DNA of 64,000 nt from an uncultured Prevotella sp. (GTDB lineage Bacteria; Bacteroidota; Bacteroidia; Bacteroidales; Bacteroidaceae). Positions 35,274 to 44,569 of this stretch are shown here, in pieces. Position 1 is the first letter of the stretch; every line of letters starts with the position of its first letter. The DNA is taken from positions 3,716 through 67,715 of the forward strand of contig CAJJWN010000015.1 of the NCBI GenBank assembly GCA_905196835.1. The letters run 5' to 3'. The notes under the pieces are model-generated. The model was not told the DNA's origin and did no database searches. It saw nothing but the letters and a program-made list of their open reading frames with translations. The position numbers and the translations under genes are program-made.

Positions 35274-38200
35274 TTATTGCGGTAAAATCTCATACCCGCA
35301 GATTTGAGGTGTCCCCTTACGCGCCTTGGGCAACGTTATCGTTATCATGTTATTCTTGTCAACAGTTATTCCGTCCACTTCCTTTACCAGAGCTCTGAAA
35401 CAACTACCTGTTTCCTTATACACATCAATGTCGGTAATAACGGGCTTTCCATTAACATCTACACTGAATACACGTTTCCCCGCTGTAGTGTTCTTGTCAA
35501 GTTCAGCAAAATGCAAGCGCACCTTGTATAACTGTCCGGGTGCACCATCCATGAGATTTGGATAGGAGCATTCACCCCAACGGACAGTACGATATACCAA
35601 TTCAGGAGCAGGGTTTTGTACTCTTGTGGTATCAACATCCTCTATATAATAACCTACCGCTCCCTCCAGAAATCCAGGGTCTTTCTTAAAGCCGCCACGG
35701 TTATAGCCGCCGCAATTCACGCGTACTTCCTTTTGTGCGACTAACTTTGGCGCAATAAACGTAAACCCGGCATCACCCCAACGGCTGATGTCTGTATTTT
35801 CATTCTGAGCGATGTATTTTGACTTTCCTACCTTTATGTTCCAACCGTCAATAAAAACTCGCGGCAGCTCACCGTCAAGGTCTTTTTCTGCAGCTTCTAT
35901 CGTTATGGTCTTAGTCTCTTTCGAAGCCAACGATATATAGTTATCGCTGTAATAAACCGGCAATACCCGCTTGTTCGACTTGGCCTGGTGAAGCTGCAAA
36001 TGAGCCATTAATGCAATGTTCTTACTCGGATTGTGGAGTGTAACATTCATTATAACCTTCCCGTCCTTCACATTATAATCAGCCTTGGCCGAAAGTTTTA
36101 CTACCGGCATACCTTCAAGTACCGACATGTCAGCCGGCTCTTTCTTCTTACTGCGCCAATAGAAGTTGTCAGATAACAGCTTACCATCCTTGCCGCGAAG
36201 CTCCAACTTTATAAAATGTATGTCAGACATAATGGCCGGCCACTCAACCGCACCGAGGTCGGTCACGGAACAGGCTTTGGCATCAACATCATATTCCTTT
36301 GTCCCTGCCACTGTACCGTCAATGTTATAGAACACTGCCTTGCCCTTAGCTCCGTCAATGGCCGACGTGAGATGGTTAACTACCTGCAAGATGCCGCCGT
36401 GCCTCTCGTTAAACTGTATGTGCACTTGTTCGCAAGCCTTTTTAATGGCAAAGAACGAGGCATTTGGTTCTAAATCATGGTGGAAAATCTGCCATACGAA
36501 ACTTGGCTGTGCGGCTACGCTCATCCACAACAATATACCCTGCACGGGTTTGAACATCTGTCCGAGCCTCCCTTCATACATGGCACGGTGGCCTTCATAG
36601 TTCATCATCTGCGCCTTGCGCACGAAGTCGGCAACGTTGCGCACACGCCCATAACGTTGTGTCATGATTTTCAGCATTTTGCGGCCGCCTCCCGACATGA
36701 AGTTATGCTCCGCCCATGCGTCCGTTATGCTGTACCAGTCGTTCTCGGGCATCATGCCTTGGATTGACTCGAGCGTCGGAACTGACATTGCACCGATTTC
36801 CGTCTTAAACGTCTCTTCCTTATTGAAGCTCTTAAGTTCGGAGAAACAATAGTAATCATACGGTGTCTGCCACTCGTAGGGACCGCCCGAATTGCATCCG
36901 TGCGCCCCTCCCGAGTTTGACTGATAGTAACGCGTGGGGTCTATTTCAGCCAAGAGGAAACGTACAGCATCGTCAAGATACTTAGGCGGATAAGCCTCGT
37001 TGCGCCCGCACCACACTACGATTGACGGATGATTGCGTATGCGCAGTATCTTGTCGCGCACATTAGCCATGTACAAATCCTGGTCCAAGGGGTCTATGGT
37101 ATTGAACTGAAAGAACTCATCCCACACCAATATACCATACTTGTCGCACAAGTCATAAAGGTCATCGCTTGTGCTTTGTCCGCCCCAGTTACGTATCATG
37201 TTGAAGTTTGCAAGCTGGTGCATACGCACTTGGGCCTCAAGGCGTTCACGCGGTATGCGCTTCAACGCTTCATCCATGCCCCAGTTGCCACCCTTGCAGA
37301 ACACGCGTACACCGTTTACGGTCAACGCAAGCTTGTCTGAGTTTGGTATGTCGTATGATATTTCACGTATACCGAAGTTTACATCCATGGCATCTGACAC
37401 AGTTCCTCCCTGCTCAAACGACAGGCGCATCTTATATATATAAGGTGTCCCCAAGCCATTAGGCCACCAGAGCTTAGGTTTCTTTACCGTCAACTGCGGA
37501 CAGTTGGCAGGTGTAAAATAAAACGTCTCTGTAGTATAAGGCTTCAGTGTGACCTGTTTCTCGAAGCTTACGCCTTCAAAGCAGCCCTTCACTACACCCG
37601 TCTGCGGCTCACCCGTGACATTCTGAAGTACAGCCTGCACGGTAACGTCGGCCCGGTCTGTACGCGGCAGAGGCAAATCAGTAGTAATGAGTGGGTCTTT
37701 CACAATGACGCCTTCCGTAGCCGAGAGGTACACCCCCTGCCATATTCCGCTGTTCCTGTCGCGTATGCCAGAGAGCCAGTCCCAGCCGCTTGAGCAGCCG
37801 AACGTAGGCCCGTCAAGCCGCCCTACTCCGCCGCACGGACCACCGATAGTACCCATTGTGTGCTCTGACGGTACTCCCGTATGAGGCTGGGGCGATATAC
37901 ATACAGCTATTACGGCCTTTGCTCCAGCCTTCACATATTGCGTTATATCAAACTTTCCACGGATGAAGGCGCCCTTGATAGGCCCTACGCGCTTGCCATT
38001 TACCCATACGTCGGCTGAGTAATTGATGCCGTCGAAGTTCAACCAGACATGCTTTCCGATGTAAGACGCGGGAATGTCCACCTCCTTACGATACCACCAG
38101 TCCGTGTGGCACAGGTATTCAGGTATTACCTCCGGGCGGTTATTCTCGCCATACAGGGGCTCTTCATAAACACCGTTGTCAACGAGCGTAGTCAGCACAG

Positions 38201-38519
38201 TGCCCGGCACGGTGGCGTCATACCATCCGTCAGCCTTGTATGACAGTTTTGAAAGCTCCAGCCCGGCCTCGGGCATCTTCGCCGAGTTTATTTTCAGCCA
38301 TCCGTTATCTCTCCCCTCTTTCAGCACCTTGGCGGCATCCTGCATACGCCAGCCAGTGTTTATATCGTGACGGTCAAGCGACTGCGCCTGCCCTTCACCG
38401 GCAAACGCAAGAAAGAACGCCGCCAGACTTGCAATGCCTGCGGTACGCTCACGGAAATAAAAACCATGTTTACGACAGGAATGCCAGCTAAAAGTTTTTT
38501 CTGTTGTCGTCTTTTTCAT
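35274..38519 (-). CDS. GH2 beta-mannosidase/glucosaminidase-like enzyme with malectin domain
   Basis: 1081 residues. Signal peptide with a long N-region ending at FAGEGQAQS. Sugar-binding jelly-roll domain (PLYGENNRPEVIPEYLCHTDWWYRKEV), immunoglobulin-like domains, then the TIM barrel with acid/base Glu about 507 in IVVWCGRNE and nucleophile Glu about 574 in FKTEIGA. The last ~150 residues are malectin-like (VRVNCGGYNRGG...LYKVRLHFAELDKN), a carbohydrate-binding module seldom seen at the end of GH2 enzymes. The WCGRNE motif is that of the exo-beta-mannosidase/glucosaminidase branch, not beta-galactosidase. It heads the GH2-susC-susD-GH99 operon. Confidence 0.9.
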   Translation of the reverse strand: MKKTTTEKTFSWHSCRKHGFYFRERTAGIASLAAFFLAFAGEGQAQSLDRHDINTGWRMQDAAKVLKEGRDNGWLKINSAKMPEAGLELSKLSYKADGWYDATVPGTVLTTLVDNGVYEEPLYGENNRPEVIPEYLCHTDWWYRKEVDIPASYIGKHVWLNFDGINYSADVWVNGKRVGPIKGAFIRGKFDITQYVKAGAKAVIAVCISPQPHTGVPSEHTMGTIGGPCGGVGRLDGPTFGCSSGWDWLSGIRDRNSGIWQGVYLSATEGVIVKDPLITTDLPLPRTDRADVTVQAVLQNVTGEPQTGVVKGCFEGVSFEKQVTLKPYTTETFYFTPANCPQLTVKKPKLWWPNGLGTPYIYKMRLSFEQGGTVSDAMDVNFGIREISYDIPNSDKLALTVNGVRVFCKGGNWGMDEALKRIPRERLEAQVRMHQLANFNMIRNWGGQSTSDDLYDLCDKYGILVWDEFFQFNTIDPLDQDLYMANVRDKILRIRNHPSIVVWCGRNEAYPPKYLDDAVRFLLAEIDPTRYYQSNSGGAHGCNSGGPYEWQTPYDYYCFSELKSFNKEETFKTEIGAMSVPTLESIQGMMPENDWYSITDAWAEHNFMSGGGRKMLKIMTQRYGRVRNVADFVRKAQMMNYEGHRAMYEGRLGQMFKPVQGILLWMSVAAQPSFVWQIFHHDLEPNASFFAIKKACEQVHIQFNERHGGILQVVNHLTSAIDGAKGKAVFYNIDGTVAGTKEYDVDAKACSVTDLGAVEWPAIMSDIHFIKLELRGKDGKLLSDNFYWRSKKKEPADMSVLEGMPVVKLSAKADYNVKDGKVIMNVTLHNPSKNIALMAHLQLHQAKSNKRVLPVYYSDNYISLASKETKTITIEAAEKDLDGELPRVFIDGWNIKVGKSKYIAQNENTDISRWGDAGFTFIAPKLVAQKEVRVNCGGYNRGGFKKDPGFLEGAVGYYIEDVDTTRVQNPAPELVYRTVRWGECSYPNLMDGAPGQLYKVRLHFAELDKNTTAGKRVFSVDVNGKPVITDIDVYKETGSCFRALVKEVDGITVDKNNMITITLPKARKGTPQICGYEILPQ

Positions 38520-38690
38520 GTCTTATGTTTTTATGGTTAGATGTACTCATGTCGCCCGAGCCGTCAACATCTGTGGCGTAAACCACAACAGGTCACTAAC
38601 TCAATACGACCGTCAAACTGCCATCGCGACGACCAGTATGCTCGTATCACATGCCATTGTCACAAACTGTGTCACTTACGTTTGACGCCT

Positions 38691-38698
38691 CAAAATTA
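38691..38698 (-). promoter_or_regulatory. -7 box upstream of the PUL operon
   Basis: TAATTTTG on the minus strand, about 170 nt before the GH2 start. No TTTG at 19-21 nt, consistent with an activator-dependent promoter, but no regulator gene is nearby. Confidence 0.35.
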
Positions 38699-38830
38699 TA
38701 GCGGAGGCATTAACCATATTATTAAAATAGGATTAAAACGGGATTAAAATATAAAATAGCTAAAATTAATTGCTATTTAACCGCCGTGTTTCCGCCGTAT
38801 CAAAATCGGATATGCGGCAAAATGCCATGC

Positions 38831-38892
38831 GAAAGACCGTATTTCATAATGAGAAACACGGCCTTTCGCATAACCATATACGGCCTTTTACA
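38831..38892. repeat. Paired-palindrome cluster
   Basis: GAAAGACCGTATTTC, GAAACACGGCCTTTC and a half unit TACGGCCTTTTA, 48 nt after the GH29 stop (minus strand). It separates the GH29 gene from the rest of the PUL. Confidence 0.75.
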
Positions 38893-38939
38893 GAAAAGGA
38901 ATACGTTATAAAAACCGGCGGGAACCAGCCTTTCCGTGT

Positions 38940-40574
38940 TCACTTTATTTTAAGCACTGGAGCAATGTCGTTGAGCTTTACAGGCAAGACGGCCTCAAGT
39001 CCGGCCGCCGTACGGCTGAACGCCACCTTGCCGTAACCAAGCAGCTCAACGCTTTCCACCTTGGCAGGAGCCACCCGGCCGCCTTCGGCCAGCGACTTTA
39101 TCACAATCTTGCCGTCTTCAGGCCATCCCAAGGCTACCGCGTACAGCACACCGGCCTTGCTGGTAAACCTGATTTCATCGGCTCCGGCCTTGCTGTAAGA
39201 GCCTTCGTTGAAGCCTTGCGCGTTGAGCGGAATGTCCGACTCGGCCACGGGACCTTCGCCGAACACCGTCCACGGGCGCGTGTCGTATATGGCCTCGCTG
39301 TTAACGGCCATCCATGCGCCAAACTCGTTGAGGATTTTCTCCTCCTTCTCGTCGAACGTTCCGTCGGCTCTCAACGGTACACTAAGCAGCAGATTGCCGT
39401 TCTTGCTCACTATATCGACAAGCAGCTTGACCACGTATGCCGCCGACTTGTAGCCGTTGCCCTCGTAGATGCTTGTGTTGTAATGCCATCCGCCTATGCA
39501 CGAGCACGACTGCCAGGGGCGTTCAAGTATTTCGTTAGGCGCGCCGCGCTCCACGTCCCATACAAGGCATTTCTTCTGCTCGTCGGTAAGTATCTTGCCG
39601 AACATCACTGCCTCGAGCCGTCCGCCGTGCGTAGCCATGTTGTGATTGTAGAAGTGTGCGGCGATTTTCAGCCCCGCGTCGCTGAACGGATAGAACGGCA
39701 CGCCGGTGACGTCGAAGTAAAGCAGGTCGGGATTATACCTGTTGATTACGTCGAGCGTGCGGTTGTAGAAGTTGGTGCAAAACTCCTCCGTAGGCAGGTT
39801 TGCTCCCCCGCCCCACGCCCACTGGCGATGTATTGCGCCGTTGTCCCAGCTGTCCTGGCTCAACGGATGGTTCTGCGCGTAAAGGTCTTGCGGGTCGTAG
39901 CCTTCCCACCATTTGCCCTTGCCGTCGGCCTTGGTGAGCTTGCCGTCATACGGTACGCCTTTCTTCGGCCCTTTCAGGTCGTGCCGCTGCGACGGCTCGT
40001 AGAACGTCCAGGCGTGGTCGGCGTGCAGGCTTACGCCGAAGCGCAACCCGTGCTTGCGCGCCGCCCTGGCCCATTCGTCCAGTATGTCGCGCTTGGGTCC
40101 CATGTTGACAGAGTTCCACGGCTGGTACTTGCTGTCCCAAAGGTCCATGTTGTCATGGTGGTTGCCGAGGGCGAAGAAATACTGCGCGCCTATCTTCTTA
40201 TAGAAAGCCACGAGGCTGTCAGGGTTCCACTTCTCGGCTTTCCACAGCGGTATTATGTCCTTGAAGCCCACTTCGGAGGGGTGACCGTAATGCCTTACGT
40301 GATGGTTGTACTCGCGTGAGCCCTCGATATACATCGAACGGGCCATCCAGTCGCCGCTGCCCTCGACGCACTGCGGCCCCCAATGCGCCCAGATGCCAAA
40401 CTTCACGTTGCGAAACCAATCGGGCACTTGGTATTGCTCCAGCGACTGCCACGACGGCTCGAAGCGGCCTTTCATCATCGGCTCGTCGGCCTCCGACACA
40501 ACAACCTTGTACTCCTGCGCGGCCAAAGGCATGGCCGACATCAGCAGGGACGCTATGAACGCCAGTATCCTCAT
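38940..40574 (-). CDS. GH29 alpha-L-fucosidase
   Basis: 544 residues with signal peptide (LAFIASLLMSAMPLAAQ). GH29 core: WFRNVKFGIWAHWGPQ, YNHHVRHYGHPSEVGFKDIIPLWKAEKWNPD, FFALGNHHDNMDLWDSKYQPWNSVNMGPKRDI, and PDLLYFDVTGVPFYPF, where the aspartate is the probable nucleophile. A C-terminal beta-sandwich follows (VYAVALGWPEDGKIVIKSL). It removes terminal alpha-L-fucose, probably from host or plant glycans handled by the adjacent PUL. Own promoter at 40607-40638. Confidence 0.94.
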   Translation of the reverse strand: MRILAFIASLLMSAMPLAAQEYKVVVSEADEPMMKGRFEPSWQSLEQYQVPDWFRNVKFGIWAHWGPQCVEGSGDWMARSMYIEGSREYNHHVRHYGHPSEVGFKDIIPLWKAEKWNPDSLVAFYKKIGAQYFFALGNHHDNMDLWDSKYQPWNSVNMGPKRDILDEWARAARKHGLRFGVSLHADHAWTFYEPSQRHDLKGPKKGVPYDGKLTKADGKGKWWEGYDPQDLYAQNHPLSQDSWDNGAIHRQWAWGGGANLPTEEFCTNFYNRTLDVINRYNPDLLYFDVTGVPFYPFSDAGLKIAAHFYNHNMATHGGRLEAVMFGKILTDEQKKCLVWDVERGAPNEILERPWQSCSCIGGWHYNTSIYEGNGYKSAAYVVKLLVDIVSKNGNLLLSVPLRADGTFDEKEEKILNEFGAWMAVNSEAIYDTRPWTVFGEGPVAESDIPLNAQGFNEGSYSKAGADEIRFTSKAGVLYAVALGWPEDGKIVIKSLAEGGRVAPAKVESVELLGYGKVAFSRTAAGLEAVLPVKLNDIAPVLKIK

Positions 40575-40606
40575 TTGCTTATATCAGATTTAGAATTAAC
40601 GCCTTA

Positions 40607-40638
40607 CAAAGGTATTACTTTTTTATTTCACCGACAAA
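40607..40638 (-). promoter_or_regulatory. Promoter of the GH29 gene
   Basis: Minus strand TTTG (40635-40638), 20 nt, TACCTTTG (40607-40614): consensus Bacteroidota promoter. The start would be near 40600, about 26 nt before the ATG. Confidence 0.8.
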
Positions 40639-40734
40639 AGCCGTCATTGGGTTTTGCATTTATTAACCATTAAACTATAAAAAATACTTAAACAATAGAC
40701 AGAAGGCAGTCATTGGCTGCGACGGATACGGTCT

Positions 40735-40825
40735 TTAGCCGCGCCAAAGACCGTCTTTGACAGCGTAAAAGACCGCATTTGGCAAGACAAAAGGCCGTCT
40801 TTTACACCGCCGAAAGACGGCTAAC
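40735..40825. repeat. Paired-palindrome cluster
   Basis: TTAGCCG..CCAAAGACCGTCTTTG, AAAAGACCGCATTTGG, AAAAGGCCGTCTTTT and GAAAGACGGCTAA. The outermost bases (TTAGCCG and CGGCTAA) also pair, so the whole cluster can form one cruciform. About 190 nt after the nuclease stop. Confidence 0.75.
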
Positions 40826-41014
40826 CGTAGCACGCTGTGTATCAAGCCATTACACGAACAAGGCACAAGCAATGCGAAAACAAGGATAAGCTTTGCAGCA
40901 GTTGCTGGTATTTGTATCATTTAACAACAACGACATGCCATGCAAAACGAAAAAAGGCGGCAGACGACTTGCCATTGGCAAAGTCGGCTGCCGCCAGCAA
41001 AAGAGAGCGCACCG

Positions 41015-41878
41015 TCACCAGTCTGCTATGTCGGCCTCGGCCTCCACGCGCTTCTCCACATCGTCAGGGAGAGCCGGGAAGAAGTCGATGCCCGTCAGCC
41101 GCTCCACCTCGTCCACGGTGTTCACATAGTCGCCCTTGGGGCGGTTGCCCCCGGTGTTTTTATAAATGAAGCCGATGGCCTTGGGATTTTCACCCATGCG
41201 CAGCACAACTTTAAAGAACGCCTCGGGCACGGTGACCTTGTTACGCCCTATCGTCTTGTGCTTGCCCTTGTACAATATGGGGCCGCAGACTATGTAAACG
41301 CCGCCGTACTCCTTCGCCCAACGGCGGCAGGCCTGCTCCATCTCGTTCCAGTCGCCGCGGTTAAGGCCGCCGTCCTGCGGGCACATGTTGGTGAAGAGAA
41401 ACGACTCGCGCATGGCCTCCACGCTATACTTGTTGTCCGCCGCCGGGCACATGTGCCCCCGGTCGTAGCCCGAACCGTAATAATCAGCGTCCTCGGCGCG
41501 CGGCGCGGGCACGTCAGTGTCGGCCTCGAAGTCAACGCCAGAGCGCTTGGCAGGCCCCGTGGTACGGTCGGCGGTCAAGTGCCAGGCCACCCAGTTGGGC
41601 AGCTTCGTGGCCTTGTTGTAAGACGCCGTGTATCCCGTGCGCCTCAACATCTGCTCCGGCATACCCTCGGGCGACGCCTGACGGAGCAATGCGTCGTCGG
41701 CTTCCGTAGCGGCAGAAGCCGCGTGCGGACTTCCTGCGGATGGTTTATTACGTTCAATTTCACTCGCCACCGCCTTGCCAATCTCCCTGACAAGCGGCTT
41801 GTTGCGCTCGAGAAAGTCGCACGAACCGAGCGCTACCGCGGCGCACAACGCCAGCAAATATATCCTTACTTTATCCAT
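41015..41878 (-). CDS. DNA/RNA non-specific endonuclease, lipoprotein
   Basis: 287 residues from the ATG at 41878; further upstream ATGs (to 41917) would cross into the terminator region. Lipobox ALCAAVALGSCDF puts it outside the cytoplasm. The NUC1/His-Me finger motif is intact: YDRGHMCPAADNKYS with catalytic His, then FLFTNMCPQDGGLNRGDW (the magnesium-binding Asn). It degrades DNA and RNA, probably for nutrition. The 3' end leads to a paired-palindrome cluster. Confidence 0.93.
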   Translation of the reverse strand: MDKVRIYLLALCAAVALGSCDFLERNKPLVREIGKAVASEIERNKPSAGSPHAASAATEADDALLRQASPEGMPEQMLRRTGYTASYNKATKLPNWVAWHLTADRTTGPAKRSGVDFEADTDVPAPRAEDADYYGSGYDRGHMCPAADNKYSVEAMRESFLFTNMCPQDGGLNRGDWNEMEQACRRWAKEYGGVYIVCGPILYKGKHKTIGRNKVTVPEAFFKVVLRMGENPKAIGFIYKNTGGNRPKGDYVNTVDEVERLTGIDFFPALPDDVEKRVEAEADIADW

Positions 41879-41922
41879 AACGTCGGCGAAAATAAGCATT
41901 TTACGGCTTATAAACAAGAAAA

Positions 41923-41962
41923 TCGGGCTGACATTGCAGCTCTCGCCGTAATGTCAGCCCGA
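41923..41962 (-). terminator. Intrinsic terminator after the 34-residue ORF
   Basis: TCGGGCTGACATT (41923-41935) pairs perfectly with AATGTCAGCCCGA (41950-41962). On the minus strand the stem is followed by TTTTC. It lies 24 nt beyond the small ORF's stop and 45 nt before the nuclease start. Confidence 0.8.
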
Positions 41963-41986
41963 CTCCGTTGTATTGCGCTTATGCCT

Positions 41987-42091
41987 TTATACCGGCATGT
42001 TTACGCGTCCGTAGTTGTACATTTTCAATACATTCACACAATACCTGTTGAACTTCTTGCTGTCTAAAATCCTGTTAACAATCCTTTTCAT
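41987..42091 (-). CDS. Candidate 34-residue basic protein
   Basis: ATG at 42091, TAA at 41987-41989. The product begins MKRIVNRILDSKKFNRYC and ends GRVNMPV: nine Lys/Arg, one Cys, no membrane segment. A TACCTTTG box (42174-42181) lies about 80 nt upstream, a GGTAAAAAG precedes the start, and a perfect terminator follows, so it has the layout of an independent gene. I know of no family. Alternatives: a leader peptide or a noncoding RNA whose frame is open by chance. Confidence 0.5.
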   Translation of the reverse strand: MKRIVNRILDSKKFNRYCVNVLKMYNYGRVNMPV

Positions 42092-42173
42092 AATCTTTTT
42101 ACCTTTCTTTTTTAGTTCTACATGTGGGATGCTTCTTCACATCCTGTTATCCTTTTTCCTGTTATTTACGATG

Positions 42174-42181
42174 CAAAGGTA
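42174..42181 (-). promoter_or_regulatory. -7 box of the 34-residue ORF
   Basis: TACCTTTG on the minus strand; no TTTG at 19-21 nt. Confidence 0.5.
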
Positions 42182-42367
42182 ATACCATTCACGGCACGGC
42201 GGAACGTTTTGCGGTCTTAATTTGGCTTTAAGCGCATGAATTTTGACCTGCGTCAAACAGCTTGATTTACGTCAAGCCGTTTTCATGACAAACCGTCAGT
42301 CTGCGCCGTGCCACGGCCTCCGGCAAGCTGCCAGGCAAAGGTTTTAACGCCGAAAATACCGCTTTTA

Positions 42368-42399
42368 TTTGCTTATTCACCTTACTTATATTACCTTTG
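42368..42399 (+). promoter_or_regulatory. Promoter of aguAB
   Basis: TTTG (42368-42371), 20 nt, TACCTTTG (42392-42399): consensus. The start near 42405 leaves a 37-nt leader before the ATG at 42442. Confidence 0.8.
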
Positions 42400-42441
42400 T
42401 AAGGCAATTCAGTTCTTCAGAAACACTTGTACACACGACAA

Positions 42442-43464
42442 ATGGATAAATTCACGATGCCGCCAGAGTGGGCAGAGCAAAGCGCAATACAGCTGACGTG
42501 GCCGCACGCCGGCACCGACTGGCGCGAATATCTTGACGACATCTGCGCCGTCTACGTTGCAATGGCCGACGCGATAACGCGCCACGAACGCCTGCTCGTG
42601 GTGACACCCGAGCCTGACAGCGTGGAGGCGCAGCTCAAAAGGAGGCTGACAGATTGTCAGCTTGCCAACGTCAGGCTGCACCCTTGCCCCACGAACGACA
42701 CCTGGGCGCGCGACCACGGCTTCATAACCGTGACCGACGGCAAGGCCGTGCGCCTGCTCGACTTCCGCTTCAACGGGTGGGGCGAGAAGTTCGAGGCCAA
42801 CCTCGACAACGCCATCAACCGCAGCCTATATATAAATAAGGTGGTGACTGGCGAATACATAGACCATAACGACTTCGTGCTCGAGGGCGGTTCAATCGAG
42901 AGCGACGGCCAAGGCACGGTGCTGACGACCAGCCAATGCCTGCTCGCCCCTCACCGCAACCAGCCTCTTTCGCGCCAGGACATCGAGCTGAAACTGAAAG
43001 ACTATCTCGGCGCAGACCGCATATTGTGGCTCGACTACGGCCATCTCGAAGGCGACGACACCGACGGCCACATTGACACCCTTGTGCGCACCGCGCCCGG
43101 CAACACCTTATTATATGTACGTTGCACCGACAAGCAGGACAGCCACTACGCCGACCTGCACCAGATGGAGGAACAACTGAAAACGCTGCGCACGGCCGAC
43201 GGACGGCCTTACCGCCTGCTGCCGCTGCCCATGCCGCGCCCAATCTATGACGGAGACGACCGTCTGCCGGCCACATATGCCAACTTCGTAATAATCAACG
43301 GAGCCGTAATCTACCCCACATACGGCCAACCCGACCTTGACGCGGAGGCCGAACGGGTAATAGGCGAGGCGTTTCCCGGCCGCGAACTCATCGGCATCGA
43401 CAGCCGCACGGTTATCCGTCAGCACGGCTCGCTGCACTGCTGCACGATGCAATTGTTCAGTTGA
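42442..43464 (+). CDS. aguA: Agmatine deiminase
   Basis: 340 residues from the ATG at 42442 (a TTG at 42427 would overlap the leader). Converts agmatine to N-carbamoylputrescine and ammonia. Porphyromonas-type PAD/AguA fold: MPPEWAEQSAIQLTWPH, NDTWARDHGFI, LEGGSIESDGQGTVLTT, DGHIDTLVR and the catalytic Cys in HGSLHCCTMQLFS. The TGA stop is the first triplet of the following TTGACAAG repeat. Operon with aguB. Confidence 0.97.
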   Translation: MDKFTMPPEWAEQSAIQLTWPHAGTDWREYLDDICAVYVAMADAITRHERLLVVTPEPDSVEAQLKRRLTDCQLANVRLHPCPTNDTWARDHGFITVTDGKAVRLLDFRFNGWGEKFEANLDNAINRSLYINKVVTGEYIDHNDFVLEGGSIESDGQGTVLTTSQCLLAPHRNQPLSRQDIELKLKDYLGADRILWLDYGHLEGDDTDGHIDTLVRTAPGNTLLYVRCTDKQDSHYADLHQMEEQLKTLRTADGRPYRLLPLPMPRPIYDGDDRLPATYANFVIINGAVIYPTYGQPDLDAEAERVIGEAFPGRELIGIDSRTVIRQHGSLHCCTMQLFS

Positions 43465-43562
43465 CAAGCAGACAAGAAACAAGCAAACAAGGCTTTTCCG
43501 ATTGAAACGGACAAACTTACAAGGCAAATTTTCTCGTTTACTTGTCTGCTTGTAACTTGTAA
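43463..43562. repeat. Stop-rich inverted repeat, TGACAAG type, in the agu operon
   Basis: Left arm from 43463 (TTGACAAG, CAGACAAG, AAACAAG, CAAACAAGG), right arm about 43532-43562 (CTCGTTTACTTGTCTGCTTGTAACTTGTAAC). Supplies the aguA stop. Confidence 0.75.
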
Positions 43563-43578
43563 CTAAAAAAGAAAGAAT

Positions 43579-44457
43579 ATGAAAACAGGCATAATACAAC
43601 AACACAACACGGCCGACCGCGATGACAACATGCGCCGTCTGGCCGACAGCATAAGGGCTTTAGCTGCCGAAGGAGCAGAGCTTATAGTGCTTCAAGAGCT
43701 ACATAACTCGCTGTACTTCTGCCAGACGGAGAGCGTTGACAACTTCGATTTGGGCGAGCCCATACCGGGTCCTTCGACACAATTTTTCGGCGCTTTGGCA
43801 ATAGAAACAGGCACGGTGCTCGTCACTTCACTGTTCGAGAGGCGCGCCGCAGGGCTTTACCATAACACGGCGGTAGTCATAGAGCGCGACGGAAGCATCG
43901 CAGGCAAGTACCGCAAGATGCACATACCCGACGACCCCGCGTATTACGAGAAGTTTTACTTCACGCCGGGCGACCTCGGTTTCCAGCCCATCGACACGTC
44001 GGTAGGCCGTCTCGGTGTGCTCGTTTGCTGGGACCAGTGGTATCCGGAAGCCGCCCGACTCATGGCGCTCCAAGGCGCGGAGATGCTTATATATCCAACA
44101 GCCATAGGCTATGAAAGCTCTGACACCGAGGCAGAACAGCAACGTCAGCGCGAGGCTTGGACTACGGTGCAGCGCGGACATGCCGTAGCCAACGGCCTGC
44201 CCGTAGTAGCCGTAAACCGCGTCGGGCATGAAGTTGACCCGTCGGGCATGACTAACGGCATACAATTTTGGGGCAGTTCGTTCGTAGCCGGACCGCAAGG
44301 CGAGCTGCTTTACCGCGCCTCAAGCACCGAAGAAGAGCACACCGTGGTTGACATCGACCTGCAACGGGGCGAGCAGGTGCGCCGCTGGTGGCCCTTCCTT
44401 CGCGACCGCAGGATTGACGAATACGGCGGAATAACACGGAGGTTCATTGACAGATAA
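43579..44457 (+). CDS. aguB: N-carbamoylputrescine amidohydrolase
   Basis: 292 residues. Nitrilase-superfamily enzyme giving putrescine, CO2 and ammonia; together with aguA it converts agmatine to putrescine. Catalytic triad visible: Glu in LIVLQELHNSLYF, Lys in KYRKMHIPDDPAYYEKFYFTPGD and Cys in LVCWDQWYPEAAR. Additional family marks IGYESSDTEAEQQRQREAW and FWGSSFVAGPQGE. Arginine decarboxylase is not in the window. Confidence 0.97.
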   Translation: MKTGIIQQHNTADRDDNMRRLADSIRALAAEGAELIVLQELHNSLYFCQTESVDNFDLGEPIPGPSTQFFGALAIETGTVLVTSLFERRAAGLYHNTAVVIERDGSIAGKYRKMHIPDDPAYYEKFYFTPGDLGFQPIDTSVGRLGVLVCWDQWYPEAARLMALQGAEMLIYPTAIGYESSDTEAEQQRQREAWTTVQRGHAVANGLPVVAVNRVGHEVDPSGMTNGIQFWGSSFVAGPQGELLYRASSTEEEHTVVDIDLQRGEQVRRWWPFLRDRRIDEYGGITRRFIDR

Positions 44458-44463
44458 TATTTG

Positions 44464-44562
44464 ACGGTTATGCGGTTATACGGTCATAAGGTTATACGGT
44501 TTGTCCATAAAACCTTATTTCAAACACCCGTATAACCGTATAACCGCACAACCCCATAACCT
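44464..44562. repeat. Stop-rich inverted repeat, GGTTATAC type
   Basis: Left arm 44464-44503 (CGGTTATGCGGTTATACGG...), right arm about 44530-44562 (CCGTATAACCGTATAACCGCACAACCCCATAACC). Lies between aguB and the ZIP gene, 7 nt before the latter's ATG. Confidence 0.8.
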
Positions 44563-44569
44563 TACGTCT

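Noticed and set aside
44501..44569. Longer ZIP protein with the N-terminus KPYFKHPYNRITAQPHN.
   Set aside because: That part is the translated right arm of the GGTTATAC inverted repeat.
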